NCBI RefSeq assembly: GCF_946885725.1
Contig: NZ_CAMPGZ010000006.1
Span: forward strand, 1-43,015
DNA: 43,015 nt
Direction: 5' to 3'
From: an uncultured Nocardioides sp.
Lineage (GTDB): Bacteria; Actinomycetota; Actinomycetes; Propionibacteriales; Nocardioidaceae
Shown: one piece after another, positions 7,898 through 15,967 of the stretch
How the letters are laid out: each line of letters opens with the position of its first letter
Position numbering within the stretch: the first letter of the stretch is position 1
Notes under the pieces: generated by a model
Told to the model about the DNA's origin: nothing
The model's database searches: none
Seen by the model: only the letters and a program-made list of their open reading frames with translations
Program-made: the position numbers and the translations under genes

Positions 7898-9063
7898 GGC
7901 ACGATCCGCAAGAGCCCCTCACGGACCAGCCGGCGTGCGACGACGAGTCGGCTCGACGAGTCGAGCCACGGCTCGAGCTCGGCCACGGTGAAGGACGGGG
8001 TGTCGCGGACGAACTCCAGGACCGGAGTGAGCCGCGCGGGCATCCGCAGCGAACGGTCGCCGAGGTGGACGGTCAGCCGATCCTCCCCCGGGCGCAGCAC
8101 GCACGCGGCAGTGGGACGGCGCTCCAGTCGCGTGGCATCGGACAGCTCCGGCAGCGCGACGCGGTCGACCAGCCCGCCCTCCAGCGCCGGCGAGCGGTCG
8201 GACAGGAAGCGGTCGGCACGAGTCGCGGCCACGGACGAGGGGTCGAGCGCAGACAGTGAAGACGCGAGAGAGTCGAGCGAGCCACCCAAAGCGGAAGCCA
8301 GCCGCGACGGGTCGTCGAGCCAGCCGGACGGCAGCGGCGCGTCGTACCGCTCGTCGCCCAGCGTCTCGTTCACCAGGGAGCGCAGCAGCTCGCGCATCGA
8401 CACCCGGTTGATCCCGAGCGTGACGTGGAGCGAAGTGACTTCCTGGCTGCGCGCGGAGTGCGGGGTGCCGGTGGGCAGGTACATCGACAGCCCGGGCTCC
8501 AGCAGCACCTCCCGGGCCGGACCGTCGAGATCCACGACGCGGTCGGGCTCCGGCTCCACGACCTCCCACAGCTTCTGCCCGTGGGTCTGGAACACGAAGA
8601 CGTCGTGGGTGTCGCGGTGCCGCGCGAACCCCTGCGCGCCGGGCGGCGTGAGGTAGGCGTTGGCCTGGCACGGGTGGCCGAGCTCGAGCTCGAGCCGGCG
8701 CACCAGTCGGGTGAGCGGCGGGTGGTAGCGGTGCAGCCCCTGGAGTACGACGGTGGCGCCGCCCTCGAACAGGTCCAGCACCTTGCGCCCGTCGACGAGC
8801 CCCGTCACGGCGGTGCCGGCCATGGTGGCGTGCCGGGTGAACTTCGCGGGGCTGATCACCGCGCCGTCCTGGGCCAGCCGGAGCGCGGGCGTGCGCAGCG
8901 CGCTGCTGGTCAGCAGCCGGTCGACGTCGTCCAGCGACAGCAGGTCGACGAGGTCGGCGGGATCGGTGTGGTGGACGTGCACGCGAGACGCCCAGACCTT
9001 GTGGTGAAAGGTCTGGGCGTCACCGCTGAGCAGGTCCAGCGCGGACCCGTGGTGGTCGGACAA
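7894..9063 (-). CDS. JmjC/cupin-4 family 2-oxoglutarate-dependent oxygenase
   Basis: 389 residues. The cupin-4 core is clear: ANAYLTPPGAQGFARHRDTH (about 134-153) and HDVFVFQTHGQKLWEVV give iron ligands His149 and Asp151, and MYLPTGTPHSA gives the distal His202. The C-terminal third resembles the winged-helix part of ribosomal oxygenases (YcfD/RoxA, NO66, MINA53), which hydroxylate Arg or His of ribosomal proteins. The true substrate is unknown. The start is TTG-9063: an in-frame stop sits two codons upstream and no other good start is nearby. Only three bases separate it from the stop of the acidic repeat peptide gene, and its own stop overlaps the Suc/Fer gene. That makes the peptide a candidate substrate. 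Confidence 0.85.
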   Translation of the reverse strand: MSDHHGSALDLLSGDAQTFHHKVWASRVHVHHTDPADLVDLLSLDDVDRLLTSSALRTPALRLAQDGAVISPAKFTRHATMAGTAVTGLVDGRKVLDLFEGGATVVLQGLHRYHPPLTRLVRRLELELGHPCQANAYLTPPGAQGFARHRDTHDVFVFQTHGQKLWEVVEPEPDRVVDLDGPAREVLLEPGLSMYLPTGTPHSARSQEVTSLHVTLGINRVSMRELLRSLVNETLGDERYDAPLPSGWLDDPSRLASALGGSLDSLASSLSALDPSSVAATRADRFLSDRSPALEGGLVDRVALPELSDATRLERRPTAACVLRPGEDRLTVHLGDRSLRMPARLTPVLEFVRDTPSFTVAELEPWLDSSSRLVVARRLVREGLLRIVP

Positions 9064-9066
9064 GAC

Positions 9067-9348
9067 TCAGGCGTCCGTGCCGTCGGCGTCGCCACCGTCG
9101 GTGCTGTCGCCGTCGGTGGAGTCGGTGCTGTCGCCGTCGCTGGCGTCGCCGTCCGTGGTGTCGGTGCTGTCACCGTCGGTGCCGTCGGCGTCGCCACCGT
9201 CGGTGCCGTCGCCGTCGGTCGAGTCGGTGCTGTCCCCGTCACCGCTGTCCGTGCCGTCGGCGTCACCACCCGGATTCGGGGTCGGGGTCGCGCCGGGGAC
9301 GGTCTCGATGTCGTCGTCGCCGACGGGCTCGTTGGGGGTGGTGGTCAT
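9067..9348 (-). CDS. Asp/Gly/Thr/Ser repeat peptide, possible modified-peptide precursor
   Basis: 93 residues from ATG-9348, which has an excellent AGGAGG five bases upstream. Residues 1-28 are ordinary (MTTTPNEPVGDDDIETVPGA, then TPTPNPGG). Residues 29-93 consist only of Asp, Gly, Thr, Ser and a few Ala, built from units such as DGDSTDSTDGD and GTDGGDADGTD. About a third of the residues in this part are Asp. There is no Cys, no signal peptide and no membrane segment. It is the first gene of a three-gene cassette ending with an iron oxygenase and an iron-sulfur protein. A leader-plus-repeat layout beside a peptide-hydroxylating enzyme family suggests a ribosomally made, Asp-hydroxylated peptide. 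A calcium- or metal-binding acidic protein is the main alternative. Neither is demonstrated. Confidence 0.75.
   Translation of the reverse strand: MTTTPNEPVGDDDIETVPGATPTPNPGGDADGTDSGDGDSTDSTDGDGTDGGDADGTDGDSTDTTDGDASDGDSTDSTDGDSTDGGDADGTDA
9073..9234. repeat. 60-bp direct repeat inside the acidic peptide gene
   Basis: Bases 9073-9132 and 9175-9234 match at 57 of 60 positions, with a period of 102 bases (34 codons). They encode the two copies of DSTDSTDGDxTDGGDADGTD. This suggests a fairly recent in-frame duplication. Confidence 0.85.
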
Positions 9349-9417
9349 CCGTGCCTCCTGGGGTCGCGAGGTGCTGGGAACGGTGCCGCGGGTCCGTACC
9401 CGGGGCACCTGGGCACA

Positions 9418-9446
9418 AACGTAGCCACGGCGGGGCCACCGCGACA
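9418..9446 (-). promoter_or_regulatory. Candidate promoter of the peptide-oxygenase-Suc/Fer cassette
   Basis: On the minus strand, TGTCGC (9446-9441) is followed after 17 bases by TACGTT (9423-9418). That gives a leader of roughly 60 bases before ATG-9348. Direct repeats of GACAGAGCCG with an 11-base period cover the -35 side (about 9442-9470) and could be a protein-binding site. Confidence 0.45.
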
Positions 9447-9470
9447 GAGCCGGGACAGAGCCGCGACAGG

Positions 9471-11213
9471 TCAGCGCCGGTAGACCCGCGCCTCCCACGG
9501 CAGCAGCGGCGCGTCGACCGGGGCGGCCGACCCCGGCACGTTGGCGAGCACCAGCTCGGCGTCGGACCACGCCGACCAGTCCCCCGGCAGCACGACGCCG
9601 TCGACCGACGAGAGGTTCCCGACGACGAGAAGCTCGGTGCCCTGGAAGGAGCGGGTGAAGACGTAGAGCTCCTCGTGCTCGGGCAGCAGCATCGTGAAGT
9701 CGCCGTGCACAACGGCCGGTTCCTCGTGTCGCAGCCGGATCAGCCGCTGGAAGTGCGCGAACACCGACTCCGGGTCGTCGACCTGCGCCGCCGCGTTGAT
9801 CTCCTTGAAGTTCGGGTTCACCGCCAGCCACGGCTCGCCGGTCGTGAACCCGGCATTCGGGCTGTCGTCCCACTGCATCGGCGTGCGCGCGTTGTCACGG
9901 CTCTTGTAGCGCAGCGCCGCCATCACCGCCGCGGGGTCCTGCCCGGCCTCGACCGCCGCGCGGTAGTGGTTGATCGACTCCAGGTCGCGGAAGTCGTCGA
10001 CCGAGTCGAACACGGTGTTGGTCATCCCGAGCTCGTCGCCCTGGTAGACGTACGGCGTACCGCGGTGCAGGTGCAGCACGGTCGCGAGCGCCTTCGCCGC
10101 CATCACCCGGTGCGCGGGGTCGTCGCTGCCGAACCGGCTCACGCAGCGCGGCTGGTCGTGGTTGCCGAGGTAGAGGCTGTTCCAGCCCACGTCGGCCAGC
10201 TCGGCCTGCCACCGGCCGAGCGACTCCTTGAGCATCGGCAGCGTCAGCGGCACCAGGTCCCACTTGCCGTGCGGCCCGGAGTCGAGGTCGACGTGCTCGA
10301 ACTGGAAGATCATGTCCAGCTCCTGCCGCGACGGGTCGGTGTAGAGCCGCGCGTGCTCCACCGACGTACCCGGCATCTCGCCGATCGTGATCAGCCCCGG
10401 CGGCCGCCCCGCGAACACCTCGCGGTGCATCTCCTGCAGGAACTCGTGCATGCGCGGGCCGTTGAGCACGTACGGACCCTGGTTGCCGTACGGCGACGCG
10501 CCCGGCGCGGTCGACACCTCCGCGTCGAGCAGGCCGGGCGGCTCGGGCACGGTCACCTTGGAGATGTGGTTGATCACGTCCATCCGGAAGCCGTCGACGC
10601 CCCGGTCGAGCCACCAGCGCATCATCGCGTAGACCGCCTGCCGCACCTCGGGGTTCTCCCAGTTCAGGTCCGGCTGCGACGGCGCGAAGATGTGCAGGTA
10701 GTACTCCCCCGTGGTCTCGTCGTAGGTCCACGCCGGACCGGAGAACACCGAGCCCCAGTTGGTCGGCTCCGCCCCCGGCTCGCCGGGCGTGTGCCCGGGC
10801 CGCGGCGGGCGCCACCAGTACCAGTCGCGCTTCGGGTTGTCCTTGCTCGACCGCGACTCCTGGAACCATGCGTGCGCGCTGCTGGTGTGGTTCACGACCA
10901 GGTCCATCACCAGCTTCATGCCGCGCTCGTGCACGGCGGCGATCAGCTCGTCGAGATCCTCGAGCGTGCCGAAGATCGGGTCGACGTCCTGATAGTCGCT
11001 GATGTCGTAGCCGTTGTCGTCCATCGGCGACCGATAGATCGGGCTCAGCCACACGACGTCGACGCCGAGCCGGTGCAGGTAGTCCAGCTTGCCGATGATG
11101 CCGCGGAGGTCGCCGATGCCGTCACCGTTGCTGTCGGCGAAGGAGCGCGGGTAGATCTGGTACACCACCGCGGACTTCCACCAGTCCCGCGGAGTCTCCT
11201 GCGTCGTCGTCAT
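9471..11213 (-). CDS. GH13 alpha-glucosidase, probably oligo-1,6-glucosidase type
   Basis: 580 residues from ATG-11213 (MTTTQETPRDWWKSAVVYQI). An in-frame ATG two codons upstream at 11219 is also possible. TACCGT lies at 11227-11222, eight bases before ATG-11213. GH13 regions are in order: DLVVNH (104-109), GFRMDVINH with nucleophile Asp212, TIGEMPG with acid/base Glu279, and LGNHDQPR with Asp353. Val213 just after the nucleophile is the residue typical of enzymes preferring alpha-1,6 links; alpha-1,4 maltases usually have Ala. There is no signal peptide, so the enzyme should be cytoplasmic and act on imported isomalto- or malto-oligosaccharides. It is divergent from the phosphodiesterase gene. 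Confidence 0.92.
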   Translation of the reverse strand: MTTTQETPRDWWKSAVVYQIYPRSFADSNGDGIGDLRGIIGKLDYLHRLGVDVVWLSPIYRSPMDDNGYDISDYQDVDPIFGTLEDLDELIAAVHERGMKLVMDLVVNHTSSAHAWFQESRSSKDNPKRDWYWWRPPRPGHTPGEPGAEPTNWGSVFSGPAWTYDETTGEYYLHIFAPSQPDLNWENPEVRQAVYAMMRWWLDRGVDGFRMDVINHISKVTVPEPPGLLDAEVSTAPGASPYGNQGPYVLNGPRMHEFLQEMHREVFAGRPPGLITIGEMPGTSVEHARLYTDPSRQELDMIFQFEHVDLDSGPHGKWDLVPLTLPMLKESLGRWQAELADVGWNSLYLGNHDQPRCVSRFGSDDPAHRVMAAKALATVLHLHRGTPYVYQGDELGMTNTVFDSVDDFRDLESINHYRAAVEAGQDPAAVMAALRYKSRDNARTPMQWDDSPNAGFTTGEPWLAVNPNFKEINAAAQVDDPESVFAHFQRLIRLRHEEPAVVHGDFTMLLPEHEELYVFTRSFQGTELLVVGNLSSVDGVVLPGDWSAWSDAELVLANVPGSAAPVDAPLLPWEARVYRR

Positions 11214-11263
11214 GGTCATCGACGGTAGCGGGGCGCTCGGCACGCCCGGACCTCGCCCGAAAC

Positions 11264-11293
11264 GTGACCGCCGACGGTGATGGCGCCTACTCT
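11264..11293 (+). promoter_or_regulatory. Candidate promoter of the secreted phosphodiesterase
   Basis: GTGACC (11264-11269) and TACTCT (11288-11293) are separated by 18 bases, placing a start near 11300 and a leader of about 34 bases before ATG-11334. No clear ribosome-binding site follows. Confidence 0.4.
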
Positions 11294-11333
11294 GGACGAC
11301 TGTTCGTGCCGTCGACCTCGGGATACCCCCTTC

Positions 11334-12254
11334 ATGCGCCTGTCCTCGCGCCTCTCACGCCCCCTGTCCGCCCGTGCCCTGTCCGCCGCGGGCACCCTCG
11401 CCCTGCTCGCCACCGCCGCGGCACCGGTCGCGGTCGCCGGCAGCGCCTCCGCGACGCCGGCCCTGGTCGCGAAGGATCCCGCGACGGTGCGGACCATCGC
11501 GCACCGCGGCGCCCGCTACGTCGCTCCCGAGAACACCCTCGTCGCGATCAAGGCCGCGATCGCCCGGGACGCGGACTTCGTCGAGGTCGACGTCCAGCGC
11601 AGCAAGGACGGCCGGCTCGTGCTCGTGCACGACACCAACCTCCGCCGTACGACCAACATCGAGCGGGTCTTCCCGAAGAAGAAGTCGTACGCCGTCCGCG
11701 ACACCACCTGGGCGCAGATGAAGAAGCTCGACGCCGGCAAGTGGAAGTCGAAGAAGTACGCCGGCACGCGGATCCCGTCGCTCAAGCAGGCGGTCCGGCT
11801 GGTCCAGCGCAACCGGACCGGCATCATGATCGAGCTCAAGTCGCCCAAGCGTTACCCGGGCGTCGAGCAGGAGGTGTCCACCGCGCTGCGCCAGATCGAC
11901 GGCTACTTCGGCCGGGCCGTGCGCGACGAGCGTCTCACCATCCAGTCGTTCGACTTCGACGCCGTGCACACGTTCAAGCAGATCGAGCCGCGCGTGCACG
12001 TCGCGCTGCTCGGCACCCCGGCTGTCACCGCCCTGCCGGACCTCGCCCGCTGGGCGGACGAGATCAGCTCACGCCACCGGACCGTCGACGCCGACTACGT
12101 CGCCGCGGTCCACGCCCTCGGCATGGACAGCTCGGTGTGGACCGTCGACACGGTCGAGAACATGAACGCCAGCCTCGACAAGGGCGTCGACGCGGTCGTC
12201 ACCAACCGGCCGACCCTGCTCGGGCGCGTGCTCCAGCAGCGCTCCGCCGGCTGA
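11334..12254 (+). CDS. Secreted glycerophosphodiester phosphodiesterase
   Basis: 306 residues from ATG-11334, chosen because it gives a standard signal peptide: basic MRLSSRLSRPLSAR, a hydrophobic stretch, then SASA-TPA as the likely signal peptidase site. The GDPD TIM-barrel motifs follow: IAHRGARYVAPENT (catalytic His and Arg, Glu-Asn), FVEVDVQRSKDGRLVLVHD (metal-binding Glu and Asp, second catalytic His), GIMIELK and a C-terminal SVWTVDT. The family hydrolyses glycerophosphodiesters, from lipids or teichoic acids, to glycerol-3-phosphate and an alcohol. Export suggests a phosphate- or glycerol-scavenging role. The Lys-rich insert near FPKKKSYAV and KWKSKKYAG is unusual but not disruptive. 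Confidence 0.92.
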   Translation: MRLSSRLSRPLSARALSAAGTLALLATAAAPVAVAGSASATPALVAKDPATVRTIAHRGARYVAPENTLVAIKAAIARDADFVEVDVQRSKDGRLVLVHDTNLRRTTNIERVFPKKKSYAVRDTTWAQMKKLDAGKWKSKKYAGTRIPSLKQAVRLVQRNRTGIMIELKSPKRYPGVEQEVSTALRQIDGYFGRAVRDERLTIQSFDFDAVHTFKQIEPRVHVALLGTPAVTALPDLARWADEISSRHRTVDADYVAAVHALGMDSSVWTVDTVENMNASLDKGVDAVVTNRPTLLGRVLQQRSAG

Positions 12255-12551
12255 CCCCGACTCCCCCGTCTCCCCCGGCCGCTCGACCGGCTGCGCCACG
12301 CCGTGGCCGCCCATGCTGTCGTCGTACGACCATGGACCCTGCATCAGAACCTCCCCCGGTTCGTCCCGAGCTCCTCTGCGGACCCTGACCGTACGTCGAC
12401 CGGTACCGCCGAGTCCGCCAATTCCGGACGAATCGGACATCCGCAACAACGAGGGGACCCGGTCCCGCTCGCCGGGTCGCTCTCACGTCGTCACCTTGCC
12501 CCAGCCAGCGGACGTTCTTCCCGCGCGGCGGTAGGCCACTAGGGTGCGGGG
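12255..12551. other. Intergenic stretch with the rsbQ-like promoter end
   Basis: A 297-base gap. I see no convincing gene; open frames here have poor codon composition and no start signals. The right end carries TAGGGT (12540-12545), six bases before the next start codon. No strong hairpin or repeat is evident. Confidence 0.5.
12540..12545 (+). promoter_or_regulatory. -10 box for leaderless rsbQ-like mRNA
   Basis: TAGGGT is followed by exactly six bases and then GTG-12552, and no ribosome-binding site is present. This fits transcription starting on the start codon. Confidence 0.5.
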
Positions 12552-13373
12552 GTGGATGTACTCGCACGACACAACGTAACCCTGCACGGCCCTTCGGACG
12601 GCCGGCCGATGCTCTTCGCCCACGGCTTCGGCTGCGACCAGAACATGTGGCGCTACGTCGCCCCGGCGTTCGCCGACCGCTACCAGGTGGTGCTCTTCGA
12701 CCACGTCGGCGCGGGCTCCACCGACCCCACCTCCTACGACCCCGAGCGGCACGACAGCCTGCAGGGCTACGCCGAGGACGTGGTCGAGATCTGCGACGCG
12801 CTCGGCCTGCGCGACGTGGTGTTCGTCGGCCACTCGGTCTCCGCGATGATCGGCGTGCTGGCGCACGTGGCCCGCCCCGACCTGTTCGCTGCGCTGGTGC
12901 TGGTCGGCCCCTCCCCGCGCTACATCAACGACGAGGGGTATGTCGGCGGCTTCGACCGACCCGACATCGAGGAGCTGCTCGGCTCCCTCGAGAGCAACTA
13001 CCTGGGCTGGTCGAGCGCGATGGCGCCGGTGATCATGGGCAACGGCGACCGCCCCGAGCTGGGTCAGGAGCTGACCGCCAGCTTCTGCCGCACCGACCCC
13101 GAGATCGCCCGCCAGTTCGCGCGGGTCACCTTCCTCTCCGACAACCGCAAGGACCTCGGGGCCGTCTCCGTACCGACGCTGGTGCTCCAGTGCCGCGACG
13201 ACGTCATCGCTCCGATGGAGGTGGGCGGCTACGTCCACGACGCGATCCCGGGCAGCGTGCTGACCGTCCTCGAAGCCACCGGGCACTGCCCCAACCTGAG
13301 CGCGCCGGACGAGACGACCGCCGCGATCGAGGCGTTCCTGTCGACGGCGTCGACCAGCGCGGTCACTGCGTGA
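12552..13373 (+). CDS. rsbQ: RsbQ-like alpha/beta hydrolase
   Basis: 273 residues. The N-terminus (RHNVTLHG, then FAHGFGCDQNMWRYVAPAFA, then VVLFDHVGAGSTD and YDPERHDSLQGYAEDVVEIC) follows Bacillus subtilis RsbQ and its plant relatives KAI2/D14 closely. The nucleophile is Ser95 in GHSVS; the Asp is in QCRDDVIAP and the His in ATGHCPN. RsbQ is needed together with the phosphatase RsbP to signal energy stress to the general stress sigma factor, probably by processing a small hydrophobic ligand. Here the next gene is a PAS-PP2C phosphatase joined by a GTGA overlap, which supports the assignment. No anti-sigma factor or sigma gene is in the window, so the target is unknown. Confidence 0.88.
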   Translation: MDVLARHNVTLHGPSDGRPMLFAHGFGCDQNMWRYVAPAFADRYQVVLFDHVGAGSTDPTSYDPERHDSLQGYAEDVVEICDALGLRDVVFVGHSVSAMIGVLAHVARPDLFAALVLVGPSPRYINDEGYVGGFDRPDIEELLGSLESNYLGWSSAMAPVIMGNGDRPELGQELTASFCRTDPEIARQFARVTFLSDNRKDLGAVSVPTLVLQCRDDVIAPMEVGGYVHDAIPGSVLTVLEATGHCPNLSAPDETTAAIEAFLSTASTSAVTA

Positions 13374-14554
13374 ACGGACCCGACATCAAGCACGACGACC
13401 TGACCGCTCCGCCGACCGAGGACGCCGAGGAGCTCTACCACCAGGCGCCCTGCGGCTACCTGTCGGTGACCCCGCGGGGCACCATCGTCAAGGTCAACGA
13501 CACGTTCCTGCGCTGGACCGGCCTGGACCGCGACGACCTCGTCGGCCGGCGGCGATTCGCCGACCTGCTCAGCCCGGGCGGCCGGCTGTACCACGAGACC
13601 CACTACATGCCGCTGCTGCAGATGCAGGGGCAGGTCCGCGAGATCGCCCTCGACATCGTGATGGCCGACGGCGAGCGGCTGCCGGTCCTGGTCAACGCGG
13701 TGCTCGAGCGCGAGCCGACGGGCGAGGCCCGCGTGATCCGCATCGTCGTCTTCGACGCCACCGAGCGGCGCGCCTACGAGCGCGAGCTGCTGCGGGCCAA
13801 GGAGCGCGCGGAGGCGTCGGAGCGCCGCGCGAGGTCGCTGGCCCAGACGCTGCAGCGCACCCTGTTGCCGCCGTCGACGCCCAGCATCCCCGGGCTGGAG
13901 TTCGCCGCGGCGTTCCGTCCGGCCGGCGAGGGCACCGAGGTCGGCGGCGACTTCTACGACGCCTTCCAGGTCGGCGCCGACGACTGGGTGGTCGTCCTCG
14001 GCGACGTCTGCGGCAAGGGCGTCGACGCCGCCGTCGTGACCGCCCTGGCCCGCCACACGCTGCGCGCCGTCGTGGTCGGCATGCACGCGCCCAGCCAGGC
14101 GCTGTCCGCTCTCAACGAGGTGCTGCTGCACCAGGGTGGCGACCGGTTCTGCACGGTCGCGCTGGTGCGGCTGCAGCGCCGGCCTGACGGCACCTGGCAC
14201 GCAACGCTCGGCTCCGGCGGTCACCCCGCGGCGCTGCTGGTGCGGCCCGGCGGGGCCGCGGAGCCGGTCGGCGGGACCGGCCCGCTCGTGGGCGTCCTCG
14301 ACGAGGTCGAGTTCCACGACCGCGAGCTGGACCTCGGCGAGAACGACGTGCTGACGCTCTTCACCGACGGGGTGACCGAGGCTCGCCGGCACCACGAGAT
14401 GTACGGCGACGCACGGCTGCGCGAGAACGTCGAGCGGCACGCCACGTCGGCCGCCGCCGTCGTGGACGGGCTGCTCGAGGACGTCGTCGACTTCCAGCAG
14501 GGCGAGGTGCGCGACGACATCGCGATCGTGTCCCTGCGCGTCGTCGCGCCCTGA
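13370..14554 (+). CDS. rsbP: PAS-PP2C (SpoIIE-type) phosphatase, RsbP-like
   Basis: 394 residues from GTG-13370, overlapping the rsbQ-like stop by four bases. A PAS domain occupies about 18-125 (YHQAPCGYLSVTPRGTIVKV through VFDATERR), a coiled-coil linker follows to about 160 (YERELLRAKERAEASERRA), then QTLQRTLLPP opens a SpoIIE-type phosphatase. Metal-binding motifs are EVGGDFYD, GDVCGKGVDAA, TDGVTEAR and RDDIAIVSLRV. In Bacillus the equivalent dephosphorylates the anti-anti-sigma factor RsbV. The gene ends 18 bases from the convergent cyclase gene. The pairing with the RsbQ-like hydrolase makes an energy- or ligand-sensing role likely. Confidence 0.88.
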   Translation: MNGPDIKHDDLTAPPTEDAEELYHQAPCGYLSVTPRGTIVKVNDTFLRWTGLDRDDLVGRRRFADLLSPGGRLYHETHYMPLLQMQGQVREIALDIVMADGERLPVLVNAVLEREPTGEARVIRIVVFDATERRAYERELLRAKERAEASERRARSLAQTLQRTLLPPSTPSIPGLEFAAAFRPAGEGTEVGGDFYDAFQVGADDWVVVLGDVCGKGVDAAVVTALARHTLRAVVVGMHAPSQALSALNEVLLHQGGDRFCTVALVRLQRRPDGTWHATLGSGGHPAALLVRPGGAAEPVGGTGPLVGVLDEVEFHDRELDLGENDVLTLFTDGVTEARRHHEMYGDARLRENVERHATSAAAVVDGLLEDVVDFQQGEVRDDIAIVSLRVVAP

Positions 14555-14572
14555 CCGCATCCACCGGAAACG

Positions 14573-15967
14573 TCAGCCCAGCGAGATCAGCCGGTGCACC
14601 TCGATCGGCTCGGCCTTGCCCTTGAGCGACATCTCGCCGAGCGACTCGGTGCGCGCCTGGGGCAGCAGCGCCTTGGTGGTGGGACCGATCGCGACGCCCC
14701 CGCCCGGGGCCTTGCCCTCGATCCGTGACGCGGTGTTGACGGTGTCGCCGATGACGGTGTGGGTGCGGCCGCCCTCGGTGCCGAGCAGCGAGACCAGCAC
14801 CGGGCCGCTGTTGATCCCGACCCGGAACCGCGGCCAGCCCGGGTGCTCGGCCAGCACCCGCTCGCTCGCCCGCTGCAGCGCCAGGCCCGCCCCCGCGGCC
14901 CGGACGGCGTGGTCCGGCTGGTCCCCGCGCTTGTTGAACGTGACCATCAGCGCGTCGCCGATGATCCGGTCGATCTCCCCGCCGTACTCCTGCACGACCG
15001 GAGGCACGGCGACCTGGAAGAAGGTGTTCAGCATCGCCGTCACCTCGGCCGGCTCGTGCGCCTCGGAGAACGTGGTGAACCCCTGCAGGTCCGCGAAGAG
15101 CACGCTCATCTCCCGCTCCCCGGCGACGGTGTCCTCGAGGTAGAGGTCGGCGAACCGCTCCTCATGCCACTGCAGGCGAGCCCCGAGCGCCACGAGCGCG
15201 AACGCCGCGAGCATCAGCAGGTGCCACTCCCACCAGGAGAGCTGCCAGTTGCGCGCGAACACCACCGCGACCATCGCCTCGGCGAGCAGCACGAACGCCG
15301 CGAGCATCGACAACAGCATCAGGGACGGCCGCCGCAGCCACAGCGCGAGGTAGCGGCCCGCGGCCACGACGTACAGCACGATCGCGACCAGCGCGAGCGG
15401 GCCGAGGAAGCCGCCGGCCTGCTCGGGCACGGCCTGACCCTCGTGCAGCGGCGGCAGCTGGGTGACGGAGGCGACCGCCCACAGCGCCATCAGCACGAGC
15501 AGCGCGACCCGGGCACGGCGCGCGGCGACGACGGCGCGGACCGCCCGGTCACCGCTGAGGTCGAGCGAGGACGCGACCGCGAACAGCGAGCCGATCGCGA
15601 TGCCCACCGGAGTGGCCACCACGAACCCGGCGTTGGGCTGGGCCAGCAGCACGCCGGGTGTGGCCAGCGCGTGCAGACCCAGGAAGCCCGCGGCGGAGAG
15701 GAACGCCAGCGACACGAGCATCACCCGGGCGTCGCCTCGCTTCTGCGCGGCGCTGCCGGTGCCGTAGGCCAGCACGGCGCTGAGCGCAGCCGTGGCCAGC
15801 ACCAGCCAGAAGTGCGAGGGGTGGTGCTCCCAGTGCAGGTCGAGCTCGGGACGGCGCATCAGCAGCACGAAGCCGGCCAGCGGTACGGCGAGCACGATCG
15901 CCGACGCCGCGAGCATGCCTCGCGTGTAGACGAACTTGGGCTCGGCGCGCTCACTCACCTCGGCCAT
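14573..15967 (-). CDS. Membrane class III adenylate/guanylate cyclase
   Basis: 464 residues. Residues 18-262 hold seven or eight transmembrane helices with no recognised sensor domain. The cyclase domain covers about 285-455. Metal ligands are Asp293 (VLFADLQGFT) and Asp338 (IIGDALM); transition-state residues Asn411 and Arg415 lie in GDTVNTASRIEG. The position that usually carries the adenine-selecting Lys, four residues before Asp338, is Arg334, and its partner appears to be Thr404. Substrate choice is therefore less certain than usual. AAGGAG lies four bases before the ATG, inside the upstream gene, and the two reading frames overlap by 17 bases. It is co-transcribed with the receiver-flavoprotein gene. 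Confidence 0.9.
   Translation of the reverse strand: MAEVSERAEPKFVYTRGMLAASAIVLAVPLAGFVLLMRRPELDLHWEHHPSHFWLVLATAALSAVLAYGTGSAAQKRGDARVMLVSLAFLSAAGFLGLHALATPGVLLAQPNAGFVVATPVGIAIGSLFAVASSLDLSGDRAVRAVVAARRARVALLVLMALWAVASVTQLPPLHEGQAVPEQAGGFLGPLALVAIVLYVVAAGRYLALWLRRPSLMLLSMLAAFVLLAEAMVAVVFARNWQLSWWEWHLLMLAAFALVALGARLQWHEERFADLYLEDTVAGEREMSVLFADLQGFTTFSEAHEPAEVTAMLNTFFQVAVPPVVQEYGGEIDRIIGDALMVTFNKRGDQPDHAVRAAGAGLALQRASERVLAEHPGWPRFRVGINSGPVLVSLLGTEGGRTHTVIGDTVNTASRIEGKAPGGGVAIGPTTKALLPQARTESLGEMSLKGKAEPIEVHRLISLG

Noticed and set aside
8910..9424. Repetitive Thr/Ala/Pro and Ser/Val/Pro frames opposite and alongside the acidic peptide gene
   Set aside because: They are other readings of the same duplicated DNA. 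Only the minus-strand frame from 9348 has a strong ribosome-binding site and fits the operon.
12199..12567. Minus-strand frames across the gap before the rsbQ-like gene
   Set aside because: Poor composition, no start signal, and overlap with two well-supported genes.
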